Shown here: positions 55,597-64,000 of the stretch, piece after piece
Layout of the letters: every line of letters starts with the position of its first letter
Position numbering within the stretch: position 1 is the stretch's first letter
NCBI RefSeq assembly: GCF_042666235.1
Contig: NZ_JBHTFQ010000003.1
Span: forward strand, 248,001 to 312,000
DNA length: 64,000 bases
Direction of reading: 5' to 3'
Source: Halodurantibacterium daqingensis
GTDB taxonomy: Bacteria > Pseudomonadota > Alphaproteobacteria > Rhodobacterales > Rhodobacteraceae
Notes under the pieces: model-generated
Databases searched by the model: none
The model's input: the letters and a program-made list of their open reading frames with translations, nothing else
Told to the model about the DNA's origin: nothing
Program-made: the position numbers and the translations under genes

Positions 55597-56220
55597 TCAG
55601 ACGACGATGACGCTCGTGCCGGCACGGACCCGGTCGAACAGGTCGATCACATCGTGATTGATCATCCGGAAACAGCCGGATGACGCCGCCTGCCCGATCG
55701 ATTGCCATTCGGGTGTCCCGTGGATGCGATAGCCGGTATCGCGCCCGTCGACCGCGAGGTAGATCGCCCGCGCGCCCAGCGGATTGCGTGGCCCGCCCGG
55801 CTGGCCTTCGGCCCAGCGTGCCAGTTCCGGCTGACGCTTGATCATCTCGGGCGGCGGTGTCCAGGTGGGCCAGGACCGTCGGGCAAAGACCTGCGAGGCG
55901 CCGGTCCAGCCGAACCCCTCGCGTCCTACGCCGATTCCGTAGCGCAGGGCGTAATCATCCTCGAGCAACAGATAGATGTGACGCGATCCGGTATCCACGA
56001 TCAGCGTGCCGGGCTCGAATTCCGAGGCGAGCGGCACGATCTGGCGGTGGAAATCCTGCGGGATCTGTTCGATCGGGACGGCCGGCACAACATGCCCCCC
56101 GTCACGCCGCGCCGCATAGGAAAGCGGTGCGAGTTCCGGCGGGGGCGGGGGCGGCTGCAGACACCCCGCAAGCGGCAGCGTGAGGGACGCAAGGCAGAAC
56201 CGTCGGCGGCTGATCTCCAT
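55597..56220 (-). CDS. L,D-transpeptidase (YkuD family) lipoprotein
   Basis: 207 residues. A twin-Arg-containing N-terminus (ISRRRFCLASLTLPLAGC) ends in a lipobox; the YkuD domain has the conserved GYRIHGTPEW and the catalytic Cys in SSGCFRMIN. Such enzymes crosslink peptidoglycan or attach proteins to it. GNPLGARAIYL-like segment (RNPLGARAIYL) is family-typical. Confidence 0.92.
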   Translation of the reverse strand: MEISRRRFCLASLTLPLAGCLQPPPPPPELAPLSYAARRDGGHVVPAVPIEQIPQDFHRQIVPLASEFEPGTLIVDTGSRHIYLLLEDDYALRYGIGVGREGFGWTGASQVFARRSWPTWTPPPEMIKRQPELARWAEGQPGGPRNPLGARAIYLAVDGRDTGYRIHGTPEWQSIGQAASSGCFRMINHDVIDLFDRVRAGTSVIVV

Positions 56221-56338
56221 TTGTCATATCTCTTTCTTGTCACGACAGGATGTCAGATAGGACGCAGGCCTGTCCCCGACAGGGATCGGCGGCGCTCGTT
56301 CATAACGCGGGACCCAGGGCAAAGGTCCGCCCGATCGC

Positions 56339-57535
56339 TCAGGTGACCTTGCCGCGCTGGCGATACTCGGGCCGATCCCACAGCCGGTCGCGCATCACCC
56401 GCGCAAGGATGTCGATGGCCCCCTGCACATCGGCCGCATCGATGTAAAGCGGCGTGAAGCCGAAGCGCAGCACATCGGGGGCACGGAAATCGCCGATGAC
56501 GCCTTCTGCGATCAGCGCCTGCATGATCGCGAACCCCTCCGCGTGGCGAAAACTGACCTGGCTGCCGCGCCGCGCATGATCGCGCGGTGTGGCAAGCACG
56601 AGTTCGGGACAGGAAGCCTCGACCCCCGCGATGAACTGATCGGTCAGGGCAAGCGAGCGCGCCCGCAGCGCCAGCATGTCCACCCCGTCCCAGACATCCA
56701 GCGCGGCCTCGAGCGCAGCAAGCTGGATAACGGGCGGGGTGCCGACGCGCATCCGCTCGATCCCGCGACCGGGGCGATAGTCGCGGTCGAAGGCAAAGGG
56801 CGCCTCATGACCCAGCCAGCCCGACAGAGCCGGGCGGACCCTGTCGGCAAGCGCAGGCGCAACATAGATGAAGGCTGGGCCTCCCGGGCCTGCGTTGAGG
56901 TATTTGTAGGTGCAGCCCGCGGCGAAATCGGCGCCCCCCGCGGTGACATCCACCGGCAGCGCCCCCGCCGAATGGGCGAGATCCCAGATCACCAGCGCGC
57001 CGGCGGCATGGGCGCGGCGCGTCAGCTCATCCAGATCATGGCGCCGCCCCGTGCGGTAATCGACCTCGGTCACCAGCAGGACGGCCACATCTTCGTCAAT
57101 GGCCGCGCCCAGATCCTCGGGGGGGGCGATCTTCAGCACGTGATCCTGTCCAAGCAGTCCGGCCAGTCCTTCGGCCATGTAAAGATCCGAGGGGAAGTTG
57201 CCGCTGTCCGAGAGGATCACGCGCCGATCGGAACGCAACGACAGCGCAGCGGCCAGCGCCTGAAAGACCTTGATCGACAGCGTATCGCCCAGGACCACGG
57301 TTCCGGCGGGCGCACCGATCAGCCGGCCGATCCGGTCGCCAAGCCGGGCGGGCTGATCCATCCAGCCGGCCCGGTTCCAGGCGGTGATCAGCATTTCGCC
57401 CCATTCGTCCTGCATCATCCGGGCGACGCGTTCCGACGCCGCCCGTGGCAGGGGTCCAAGCGAGTTGCCGTCGAGATAGATCATGCCCTGGGGCAGGTGA
57501 AACATCGCCTTCGTGGCTTTGAAAAGGTCGGTCAT
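56339..57535 (-). CDS. kynU: Kynureninase
   Basis: PLP-dependent cleavage of kynurenine to anthranilate and alanine in tryptophan breakdown. 398 residues with YLDGNSLGP, GDTLSIKVFQ, VIWDLAHSAGALPVD and the lysine region GCTYKYLNAGPGGPAFI; also RGSQVSFRH and LRFGFTPLY near the end. GGGAGGAG lies five bases before the ATG at 57535; an upstream in-frame Met at 57583 is not needed. Confidence 0.96.
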   Translation of the reverse strand: MTDLFKATKAMFHLPQGMIYLDGNSLGPLPRAASERVARMMQDEWGEMLITAWNRAGWMDQPARLGDRIGRLIGAPAGTVVLGDTLSIKVFQALAAALSLRSDRRVILSDSGNFPSDLYMAEGLAGLLGQDHVLKIAPPEDLGAAIDEDVAVLLVTEVDYRTGRRHDLDELTRRAHAAGALVIWDLAHSAGALPVDVTAGGADFAAGCTYKYLNAGPGGPAFIYVAPALADRVRPALSGWLGHEAPFAFDRDYRPGRGIERMRVGTPPVIQLAALEAALDVWDGVDMLALRARSLALTDQFIAGVEASCPELVLATPRDHARRGSQVSFRHAEGFAIMQALIAEGVIGDFRAPDVLRFGFTPLYIDAADVQGAIDILARVMRDRLWDRPEYRQRGKVT

Positions 57536-57667
57536 GGCGGCTCCTCCCGTCATGGCTTTGCACGGGCCGGCCCGAGGGGTCAAGCTGCAGCTGTCTCACG
57601 GGCGTTGCATGAAAGACCGGGCTGCGCCGAAACGTCGCTGGTGCGGGTGGTGCGTGATGTCACCGAC

Positions 57668-57696
57668 TTGTGAAAATTCGGGCTCTAGTGCTATGA
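57668..57696 (+). promoter_or_regulatory. Candidate promoter upstream of pntA
   Basis: TTGTGA (57668-57673) and CTATGA (57691-57696) are spaced by 17 bases, 48 bases before the pntA start. The -10 match is moderate. Confidence 0.35.
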
Positions 57697-57744
57697 GGGC
57701 GGTTAGGCCGGCCCGGTGCTGCCGGGCCACCAGGGACAAGGGGG

Positions 57745-59325
57745 ATGACGGGCGTGAAGATCGGGGCACCGAGGGAACTGTTCGAGGGCGAGGCCCGCGT
57801 GGCCATGACGCCGGAAAGCGCGCTTCAGCTTCAGAAGCTGGGGCATGAATGTCTTGTCGAAGCGGGCGCGGGCAAGCTTGCCGGCTTTTCGGACGAGGCC
57901 TATGCCGCAGCGGGCGTGACTGTCGTCGATGGCCCGGCCACGCTTTTTGGCGCGGCAGATGTGGTGGTGAAGGTACGCCCGCCGGTCGAGGCCGAGGTGG
58001 ACATGCTTCGCCCGGGCCAGACGCTGATTTCCTTCTTCTATCCCGCGCAGAACAGCGCGCTGCTGGAACGAGCCAAGGACAAGAGCGCGACGGTCATCGC
58101 CATGGACATGGTGCCGCGCATCAGCCGCGCCCAGAAGATGGACGCGCTGTCGTCGATGGCGAATATCGCCGGGTACCGCGCGGTGATCGAGGCCGGGAAC
58201 AACTTCGGCCGCTTCTTCACGGGTCAGGTCACGGCTGCCGGCAAGGTGCCGCCGGCCAAGGTGCTGGTCGTGGGTGCGGGCGTCGCGGGCCTTGCCGCGA
58301 TCGGCACCGCCACCAGCCTTGGCGCGATTACCTATGCTTTCGATGTGCGGCCCGAAGTGGCCGAGCAGATCGAATCGATGGGCGCGCAGTTCGTGTTCCT
58401 TGATTTCGAGGATACGCAGGACGGCGCGGCAACGGGCGGCTATGCGGCCCCCTCCAGCCCCGAGTTTCGCGAAAAGCAGCTGGAAAAGTTCCGCGAGCTT
58501 GCGCCCGACATGGACATCGTCATCACCACGGCGCTGATCCCCGGCCGCGATGCGCCGAAGCTCTGGCTTGAGGATATGGTGAAAGCCATGAAGCCGGGCT
58601 CGGTCGTGGTGGATCTTGCGGCCGAACGTGGCGGCAACTGCGATCTGACGGTGCCGGATCAGAAGGTTGTCACCGAGAACGGGGTAACCATTGTCGGCTA
58701 TACCGATTTTCCGAGCCGAATGGCAGCGCAGTCCTCGACGCTTTACGCCACAAACATCCGCCACATGCTGACGGATCTGACCCCGGCCAAGGACGGCGTG
58801 ATTCTTCACAACATGGAAGATGACGTGATCCGCGGCGCGACCGTGACGCATGAAAACGCGATCACCTTCCCGCCGCCGCCGCCGAAGGTGGCCGCCATCG
58901 CCGCTGCCAAGCCCAAGGAAAAGCCGAAGGAACTGACACCGGAGGAGCGCCGCGCAGCCGAAGTCGCTGCCTTCCGCAAGCAGACGATGAACCAGGTCAC
59001 CCTGCTGGGGGTAGGCGGCGTGTTGCTGCTGGGCCTGGGCCTTGTGGCGCCGGCCAGCTTCATGCAGCACTTCATCGTCTTCGTGCTGGCGGTCTTTGTC
59101 GGCTTCCAGGTGATCTGGAACGTCTCGCACAGCCTGCACACGCCGCTGATGTCGGTGACGAACGCGATTTCGTCGATCATCATTCTTGGCGCGCTGATGC
59201 AGATCGGCTCGGGTTCGTTCCTGGTGATCCTGCTGGCGGCGCTGTCGGTTTTCATGGCCGGGATCAACATCTTCGGCGGCTTCCTCGTCACGCGGCGCAT
59301 GCTCGCCATGTTCCAGAAATCGTAA
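57745..59325 (+). CDS. pntA: NAD(P) transhydrogenase subunit alpha
   Basis: Proton-translocating transhydrogenase. The 526-residue subunit carries the NAD-binding domain I (KIGAPRELFEGEARVAMTP, VLVVGAGVAGLAAIGTA), the loop region DFPSRMAAQSSTLYATN, a charged Lys/Glu/Pro linker (about residues 380-410) and four C-terminal membrane helices. Fused form, unlike the split PntAA/PntAB of some relatives. pntB follows after 13 bases. Confidence 0.95.
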   Translation: MTGVKIGAPRELFEGEARVAMTPESALQLQKLGHECLVEAGAGKLAGFSDEAYAAAGVTVVDGPATLFGAADVVVKVRPPVEAEVDMLRPGQTLISFFYPAQNSALLERAKDKSATVIAMDMVPRISRAQKMDALSSMANIAGYRAVIEAGNNFGRFFTGQVTAAGKVPPAKVLVVGAGVAGLAAIGTATSLGAITYAFDVRPEVAEQIESMGAQFVFLDFEDTQDGAATGGYAAPSSPEFREKQLEKFRELAPDMDIVITTALIPGRDAPKLWLEDMVKAMKPGSVVVDLAAERGGNCDLTVPDQKVVTENGVTIVGYTDFPSRMAAQSSTLYATNIRHMLTDLTPAKDGVILHNMEDDVIRGATVTHENAITFPPPPPKVAAIAAAKPKEKPKELTPEERRAAEVAAFRKQTMNQVTLLGVGGVLLLGLGLVAPASFMQHFIVFVLAVFVGFQVIWNVSHSLHTPLMSVTNAISSIIILGALMQIGSGSFLVILLAALSVFMAGINIFGGFLVTRRMLAMFQKS

Positions 59326-59338
59326 GGGAAACAGGGTA

Positions 59339-60772
59339 ATGGACTTCGGATTTACCACGGCCGCCTATGTCGTTGCGGCCATCCTGTTCATCCTCTCGCT
59401 GGGCGGGCTTTCAGGGCAGGAAAGCGCCAAGCGCGCCGTCTGGTACGGGATTGCCGGTATGGCGCTGGCGGTCATTGCCACGCTGTTCGGGCCGGGCTCG
59501 GGACTCTGGCTTCTGTCGCTGATCCTGATCGCCGGGGGCGGCGCGATCGGCTGGACCATCGCCAAACGCGTGCAGATGACCGAAATGCCGCAACTTGTGG
59601 CGGCCATGCACTCGCTCGTCGGTCTGGCGGCGGTCTTCATCGGCTTCAACACGCATATCGAGCTTGCCCGGGTGCTGGGCATGGATATCGTGCTGCGCGA
59701 TACGCTGCACGGTTTCGCGGCGGTTCTGGCCTACAAGAGCCCGGTGGAGCATTCGATCCTTCGGGTCGAAACCTTCCTCGGCGTCTTCATCGGCGCGGTC
59801 ACCTTCACCGGCTCGGTCGTGGCCTTCGGCAAGCTGGCCGGCAAGGTTGATACCAAGGCGACGAAGCTTCCGGGCGGGCACATGCTGAACGCAGGTGCGG
59901 CGCTGCTGTCGTTCGTCTTGCTGATCGTCTATCTTCAGACCGGCTCGGGCTTCGCGCTGTTCGTGATGACGCTGGCCGCGCTCTTCATCGGCTATCACCT
60001 GATCATGGGTATCGGCGGCGCCGACATGCCGGTCGTGGTGTCGATGCTGAACAGCTATTCGGGCTGGGCGGCGGCGGCGATCGGATTTTCGCTGTCGAAC
60101 GACCTGCTGATCGTTGTGGGTGCGCTGGTCGGTTCTTCCGGTGCGATCCTGTCCTACATCATGTGCAAGGCGATGAACCGCAGCTTTGTCAGCGTGATCC
60201 TGGGCGGCTTTGGCGGCACCACCGGCCCGGCTGCGGCGATCGAGGGCGAGCAGATCGCCATCGACGCGGAAAGCGTGGCAGCGGCGCTGAACGATGCCGA
60301 CAGCGTGGTGATCGTGCCGGGCTATGGCATGGCCGTGGCGCAGGCGCAGCAATCGGTGTCGGAACTGACCCGCAAGCTGCGCGCCAAGGGCAAGAACGTG
60401 CGCTTTGCGATCCACCCCGTCGCAGGCCGTCTGCCGGGGCACATGAACGTGCTTCTGGCCGAGGCCAAGGTGCCCTACGATATCGTGCTCGAGATGGATG
60501 AGATCAACGAGGATTTCCCGGAAACGGACGTGGTGATCGTCATCGGCTCGAACGACATCGTGAACCCGGCCGCGCAGGAGGATCCGAACAGCCCCATCGC
60601 CGGCATGCCGGTGCTGGAGGTCTGGAAGGCCAAGCAGGTGTTCGTGTCCAAACGCGGGCAGGGCACCGGCTATTCCGGGATCGAGAACCCGCTGTTCTAC
60701 AAGGAAAACACGCGGATGTTCTATGGCGATGCGAAGAAATCGATCGATGCGCTTCTGCCCATGATCGACTGA
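59339..60772 (+). CDS. pntB: NAD(P) transhydrogenase subunit beta
   Basis: 477 residues: nine or so membrane helices (domain II, about residues 1-260) then the NADP-binding domain III with VIVPGYGMAVAQAQ, AIHPVAGRLPGHMNVLLAEA, IGSNDIVNPAA and KRGQGTGYSGIENPLFY. With PntA it couples proton entry to NADPH formation from NADH. A terminator follows. Confidence 0.96.
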   Translation: MDFGFTTAAYVVAAILFILSLGGLSGQESAKRAVWYGIAGMALAVIATLFGPGSGLWLLSLILIAGGGAIGWTIAKRVQMTEMPQLVAAMHSLVGLAAVFIGFNTHIELARVLGMDIVLRDTLHGFAAVLAYKSPVEHSILRVETFLGVFIGAVTFTGSVVAFGKLAGKVDTKATKLPGGHMLNAGAALLSFVLLIVYLQTGSGFALFVMTLAALFIGYHLIMGIGGADMPVVVSMLNSYSGWAAAAIGFSLSNDLLIVVGALVGSSGAILSYIMCKAMNRSFVSVILGGFGGTTGPAAAIEGEQIAIDAESVAAALNDADSVVIVPGYGMAVAQAQQSVSELTRKLRAKGKNVRFAIHPVAGRLPGHMNVLLAEAKVPYDIVLEMDEINEDFPETDVVIVIGSNDIVNPAAQEDPNSPIAGMPVLEVWKAKQVFVSKRGQGTGYSGIENPLFYKENTRMFYGDAKKSIDALLPMID

Positions 60773-60794
60773 CGCCCGCCAAGACCTTGATCCG

Positions 60795-60820
60795 GATGCC
60801 CCGCCCCGTGGCGGGGCATC
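60795..60820 (+). terminator. Hairpin terminator after pntB
   Basis: A perfect 11-bp stem (GATGCCCCGCC / GGCGGGGCATC) with a 4-base loop, 22 bases after the pntB stop. The following T tract is weak (TGCGTTTCG). Confidence 0.65.
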
Positions 60821-60930
60821 TGCGTTTCGCATACCATTTTGTTCCGGCAACCTTCCGATTTCAAACGGTTTTCCTGTTTACTTGCTGATGTTCCGCGTTA
60901 GTCTCGGACAGGTTCTGAAAGAAGCTTCTG

Positions 60931-62214
60931 ATGCCGCCCATCGACGACCATCCGCTCCGCTATGCCCTTGCGAACGAACTGCACGCGCGGCCGTTCCCGG
61001 CATTTGACGCGCCCTGCCATGCGATCTTCCTCGCGGTGAAGCAGCCGATCGATGCGGCCGGGCGCGACCGTGACGCGGATCGCCGCCATCTGCTGGCGCT
61101 GCTCGACCGGAACGGCGCCGCGCATCCGCCCCCGGATGCCACGCATTTCTTCGGCGATCTGGGGCAGCACCGGCTGAAATGGGAAAGCCACACCGAGTTC
61201 GTGACCTACACGGCCCTCTGCAGCGGCCTGACCGACCGCGCCTTTGATCCGGCGCTGTTCGATGTCTTTCCCGAGAACTGGCTTGCCAGCGCACCGGGCA
61301 ACCGCATCACCTCGGTGCTCTTGCGGGTCGAGTTCATGCCCCAGGATGAACGGGAGATCGAGGACAAGCTTGCGCAATGGTTCGTGCCCGAAAGCCTCGC
61401 CTGTTCGCGGGTGCTGGATGGCGATGCGATCATCGCCTGTGATTTCCGCATCGACCCCGCCGGGCATACCCGCATCGTGGCCTTCGTGAGGCCCGAAACA
61501 GGCGCGCGTCGGATCGGCCGCATCATCCAGCGGCTGTGCGAGATCGAGACCTACAAGTCGATGTCGATGCTTGGGCTGGCGCGGGCGCGCAAGCTTGCGC
61601 CGCGGATGGGCACGCTCGACATGCAGCTGTCGGCGCTGGTGGGCGACATGACCAGTGCGGACCGCAGCCCGGAGGAGACGCTGCACAAGCTTCTGGCGAT
61701 CTCGTCCGAGCTGGAGAATCTGCTCGTGCGCTCGTCCTTCCGCTTTGGTGCGACGGGCGCCTATGAGGCCATCGTCAATCAGCGCATCGAGGTGCTGCGC
61801 GAGGAACGCTACAAGGGCCGGCAAACCTTCGGGGAATTCATGATGCGCAGGTTTGATCCGGCGATGCGCACCACCAAATCCGCCGAGCGGCGGCTGAACC
61901 TGATGGCGGAACGGTCGGTCCGGGCGGCCGAGCTTCTGCGCACCCGTGTCGATGTGGAGCGTTCGGCCCAGAACCAGCGGTTGCTGGAAAGCATGGATCG
62001 GCGAGCGGATCTGCAACTGCGGCTTCAACACACGGTAGAGGGGCTGTCGGTTGTCGCGATCAGCTACTACGCCGTCAGTCTTGCCGCCTATATGGCCTAT
62101 CCCCTTGCCGAACCGTTGGGGCTGAGCAAGGGGGCCATGACGGCGGCGCTGACGCCGGTGGTGGTCCTTGCGGTCTGGATGATGATCCGGCGGATCAAGC
62201 GCCACATCGGCTGA
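60931..62214 (+). CDS. DUF3422 family membrane protein
   Basis: 427 residues: a long cytoplasmic part (HPLRYALANELHARPFPA, RLKWESHTEFVTY, GETLHKL-like segments), a coiled-coil region, and two C-terminal helices ending RRIKRHIG. The family is typical of alpha- and betaproteobacteria and has no established function; an early guess was a membrane-anchored sensor or scaffolding role. The ATG at 60931 follows AAAGAAG. Confidence 0.88.
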   Translation: MPPIDDHPLRYALANELHARPFPAFDAPCHAIFLAVKQPIDAAGRDRDADRRHLLALLDRNGAAHPPPDATHFFGDLGQHRLKWESHTEFVTYTALCSGLTDRAFDPALFDVFPENWLASAPGNRITSVLLRVEFMPQDEREIEDKLAQWFVPESLACSRVLDGDAIIACDFRIDPAGHTRIVAFVRPETGARRIGRIIQRLCEIETYKSMSMLGLARARKLAPRMGTLDMQLSALVGDMTSADRSPEETLHKLLAISSELENLLVRSSFRFGATGAYEAIVNQRIEVLREERYKGRQTFGEFMMRRFDPAMRTTKSAERRLNLMAERSVRAAELLRTRVDVERSAQNQRLLESMDRRADLQLRLQHTVEGLSVVAISYYAVSLAAYMAYPLAEPLGLSKGAMTAALTPVVVLAVWMMIRRIKRHIG

Positions 62215-62336
62215 ACTGCTGAGAAAAGGCGTCAAAACGAACAAAAACGCGCAAGGACTTGTTGTCATGCAGGGCAAGTCGCGCCATTCTGGACATCACC
62301 GCTGCGCCTATTCGGCGCCATCAGGATGGAACGATC

Positions 62337-64000
62337 TTGGAAAGCCCCTCACTCGTGCCTTTTCTGCTGCATGTGGCCGGCGCGGCAGCCTTGCTGATCT
62401 GGGCGGTGCGTCTGGTGCGCACGGGGGTCGAGCGTGCCTTTGCGGTGCAGTTGCGCCGTTGGCTGCGCCACAGCGCGCGGCGCCCGATCATTGCGGCCGG
62501 GTCGGGGGTGGTGGTGGCGCTGCTTCTGCAAAGCTCTACCGCGGTGGCAATGCTGGCCGCGAACTTCACTGCGGCCGGCACGCTTGCAGCCCCGGTTGCG
62601 CTGGCGATCCTCCTGGGCGCGGATGTCGGTTCGGCCTTGGTGGTGCAGATCCTGATGCTGCGCTCCGACTGGCTGGTGCCGCTGCTGCTGCTGGGCGGGG
62701 TGTCCCTGTTCCTGCGCGGGCGGGCCAAGATGACCCGGCAGGGTGGGCGGATCCTGATCGGCATCGCGCTGATCTTCGTCTCGCTTGCCATGATCCGCGA
62801 CGCGACCGAGCCGTTGCGCGACAGCGCCGGGCTGATGACAGCGATGCGCTATCTGGGTGGCGATGTGGTGACGGCCTTCCTGATCGGGGCGGTCTTTGCC
62901 TGGGCGGTGCATTCCAGTGTAGCGGCGGTGCTGCTTTGCGTCACGTTTGCGGCGCAGGGGCTGATGCCGGTGACGGTGGCGGCGGCGATGGTTCTGGGCG
63001 CCAACCTGGGCGGCAGCGTCATTGCCTGGATGCTGACTGTCGGCGCGGCGACCGAGGCGCGGCGTGTCATCCTGGGCAACCTTCTGTTGCGGGGCGGCGG
63101 TGCGGTTCTGGCGCTGGCGGGGCTTGGGCTGATCCTGCCGTTGCTGGAGCAGCTTGGCGCTGCCCCGGCGCGACAGCTGGTCAATCTGCACCTTGCCTTC
63201 AATCTTGCGGTCGCGGCGATCGGTCTGCCGCTGAGGGGCCCGCTTCTGGCAGCGCTGGGGCATCTGCTGCGCGAACCCGAAGCGCCGGTGACGCTGGAAC
63301 GGCAGTCCGCCCTTGATCCGGCTGCACTTGCCCGGCCCGAACAGGCCCTTGCCTGTGCCGCGCGCGAGATCCTGCACATGGGCGAGGAGGTGGAGGTGAT
63401 GCTGCGCCACGTTCACCGGCTTTACCGCCAGTGGGATGACGGCATCGCCGCCGCCATCCGCGAGAAAGAGCAGGCGGTGGACCGGATGCATTTCCAGACC
63501 AAGCTCTACCTCGCGCGGCTGACGCGGGACGCGCGCGATGAAGAGATCGCGCAACGCGCGCTGCATCTGGCCGACATGGCCGCGCATCTCGAGGCGGCGG
63601 GAGACGCCGTTTCGCGGGTGATGCTGGGCCTTGCGCAGCGGCTCGCGACTGAAAACCTCGCGTTTTCCGAAGCTGGCCGGCAGGAACTCGAGGATTTCCA
63701 CGATCGGGTGCTGTCAAATGCGCAGGCGGCGCTCAGCGTGCTGATGACGCTGAACCCCGATGCCGCCCGGGCTCTTGTCGAGGAAAAGGAGCGGGTGCGC
63801 GAGGTCGAGCAAGCCCTGCAGAGATCGCATCTGGAACGGCTGCGCGAGGGCCGCCACGAAAGCATCGAGACATCGAACATCCATCAGGAAACGCTGCGCG
63901 CGCTCAAGCTGACCAATACCTCGTTCACGATGGTCGCCTATCCGATCCTGGCGGAAACGGGCGATCTTCTGGCAAGTCGCTTGTCATCCTCAGCGCGCTA
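62337..64000 (+). CDS. Na/Pi cotransporter family protein (3' end cut by window)
   Basis: The start is a TTG at 62337 with AGGATGGA upstream, since no ATG fits the frame. At least 554 residues: two NaPi repeats with QSS-type motifs (LLLQSSTAVAMLAANFTAAG, LGADVGSALVVQIL; VHSSVAAVLLCVTF, LGANLGGSVIAW) across about eight helices to residue 310, then a PhoU-like helical domain (LHMGEEVEVMLRHVHRLY, LADMAAHLEAAGDA). The last two bases in view are TA, so the stop may lie at the very edge. Likely phosphate-handling or homeostasis. Confidence 0.85.
   Translation, partial: MESPSLVPFLLHVAGAAALLIWAVRLVRTGVERAFAVQLRRWLRHSARRPIIAAGSGVVVALLLQSSTAVAMLAANFTAAGTLAAPVALAILLGADVGSALVVQILMLRSDWLVPLLLLGGVSLFLRGRAKMTRQGGRILIGIALIFVSLAMIRDATEPLRDSAGLMTAMRYLGGDVVTAFLIGAVFAWAVHSSVAAVLLCVTFAAQGLMPVTVAAAMVLGANLGGSVIAWMLTVGAATEARRVILGNLLLRGGGAVLALAGLGLILPLLEQLGAAPARQLVNLHLAFNLAVAAIGLPLRGPLLAALGHLLREPEAPVTLERQSALDPAALARPEQALACAAREILHMGEEVEVMLRHVHRLYRQWDDGIAAAIREKEQAVDRMHFQTKLYLARLTRDARDEEIAQRALHLADMAAHLEAAGDAVSRVMLGLAQRLATENLAFSEAGRQELEDFHDRVLSNAQAALSVLMTLNPDAARALVEEKERVREVEQALQRSHLERLREGRHESIETSNIHQETLRALKLTNTSFTMVAYPILAETGDLLASRLSSSAR

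Noticed and set aside
62267..63316. A 349-residue plus-strand frame starting at an ATG over the Na/Pi transporter
   Set aside because: It is Gly/Ala/Arg-rich with no motif, whereas the other frame (TTG at 62337) gives clear NaPi repeats.

Overview
The window is about 64 kb of GC-rich bacterial chromosome, almost fully coding, and its gene content points to an alphaproteobacterium of the Rhodobacterales (Rhodobacter, Rhodovulum or Paracoccus-like). Pointers are an NDUFA12-type accessory complex I subunit, DUF2155, DUF2484 between murC and murB, the cobS/cobT/DnaJ/BolA neighbourhood, an acyl-CoA-regulator-type XRE protein and DUF3422. No complete IS element, prophage, CRISPR array, tRNA or rRNA was seen. 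Names rest on motifs and family knowledge, with no database search.

Layout. 1-4.5 kb: the 3' end of clpX, NDUFA12 and DUF2155, then aat, accC and accB on the minus strand. 4.7-16.8 kb: a self-contained reductive pyrimidine catabolism locus with dihydropyrimidine dehydrogenase (preT, preA), a RutR-like TetR repressor, an omega-amino acid:pyruvate aminotransferase, N-carbamoyl-beta-alanine amidohydrolase, dihydropyrimidinase and a four-gene ABC importer. A perfect 16-bp palindrome of the RutR type lies between the repressor and the aminotransferase, and a degenerate copy lies before preT. 16.9-22.8 kb: a signalling cluster with an XRE/short-chain-acyl-regulator-type protein, a receiver-only response regulator, a two-helix membrane protein, a sodium:solute-symporter-type sensor kinase and an orphan FliM/FliN-like protein.

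23.2-36.8 kb: the distal half of a division and cell-wall cluster, tightly packed: ftsW, murG, murC, DUF2484, murB, ddl, ftsQ, ftsA, ftsZ, lpxC, bamD, recN. 37-47.3 kb: mostly minus-strand housekeeping genes: a SnoaL-like protein, an FAD-linked D-lactate dehydrogenase type, DUF427, an M24 aminopeptidase P, cobT, cobS, a DnaJ-domain protein, DUF4177 and gatB, with bolA on the plus strand. 47.4-57.5 kb: a lytic transglycosylase lipoprotein, a PlsC-like acyltransferase, pepN, a proline-rich membrane protein, a divergent photolyase/cryptochrome, a glutamine amidotransferase of the PuuD type, a decayed usg-like gene, an L,D-transpeptidase and kynureninase. 57.7-64 kb: pntA-pntB, DUF3422 and a Na/Pi cotransporter that runs off the end.

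The pyrimidine locus is the most coherent unit: import, reduction, ring opening, decarbamoylation and transamination sit together under what looks like one repressor. The least explained pieces are the transporter-like sensor cluster with its FliM-like neighbour, a 425-bp spacer inside the importer operon, and two stretches of decayed coding sequence (22.8-23.0 kb and 55.2-55.4 kb).
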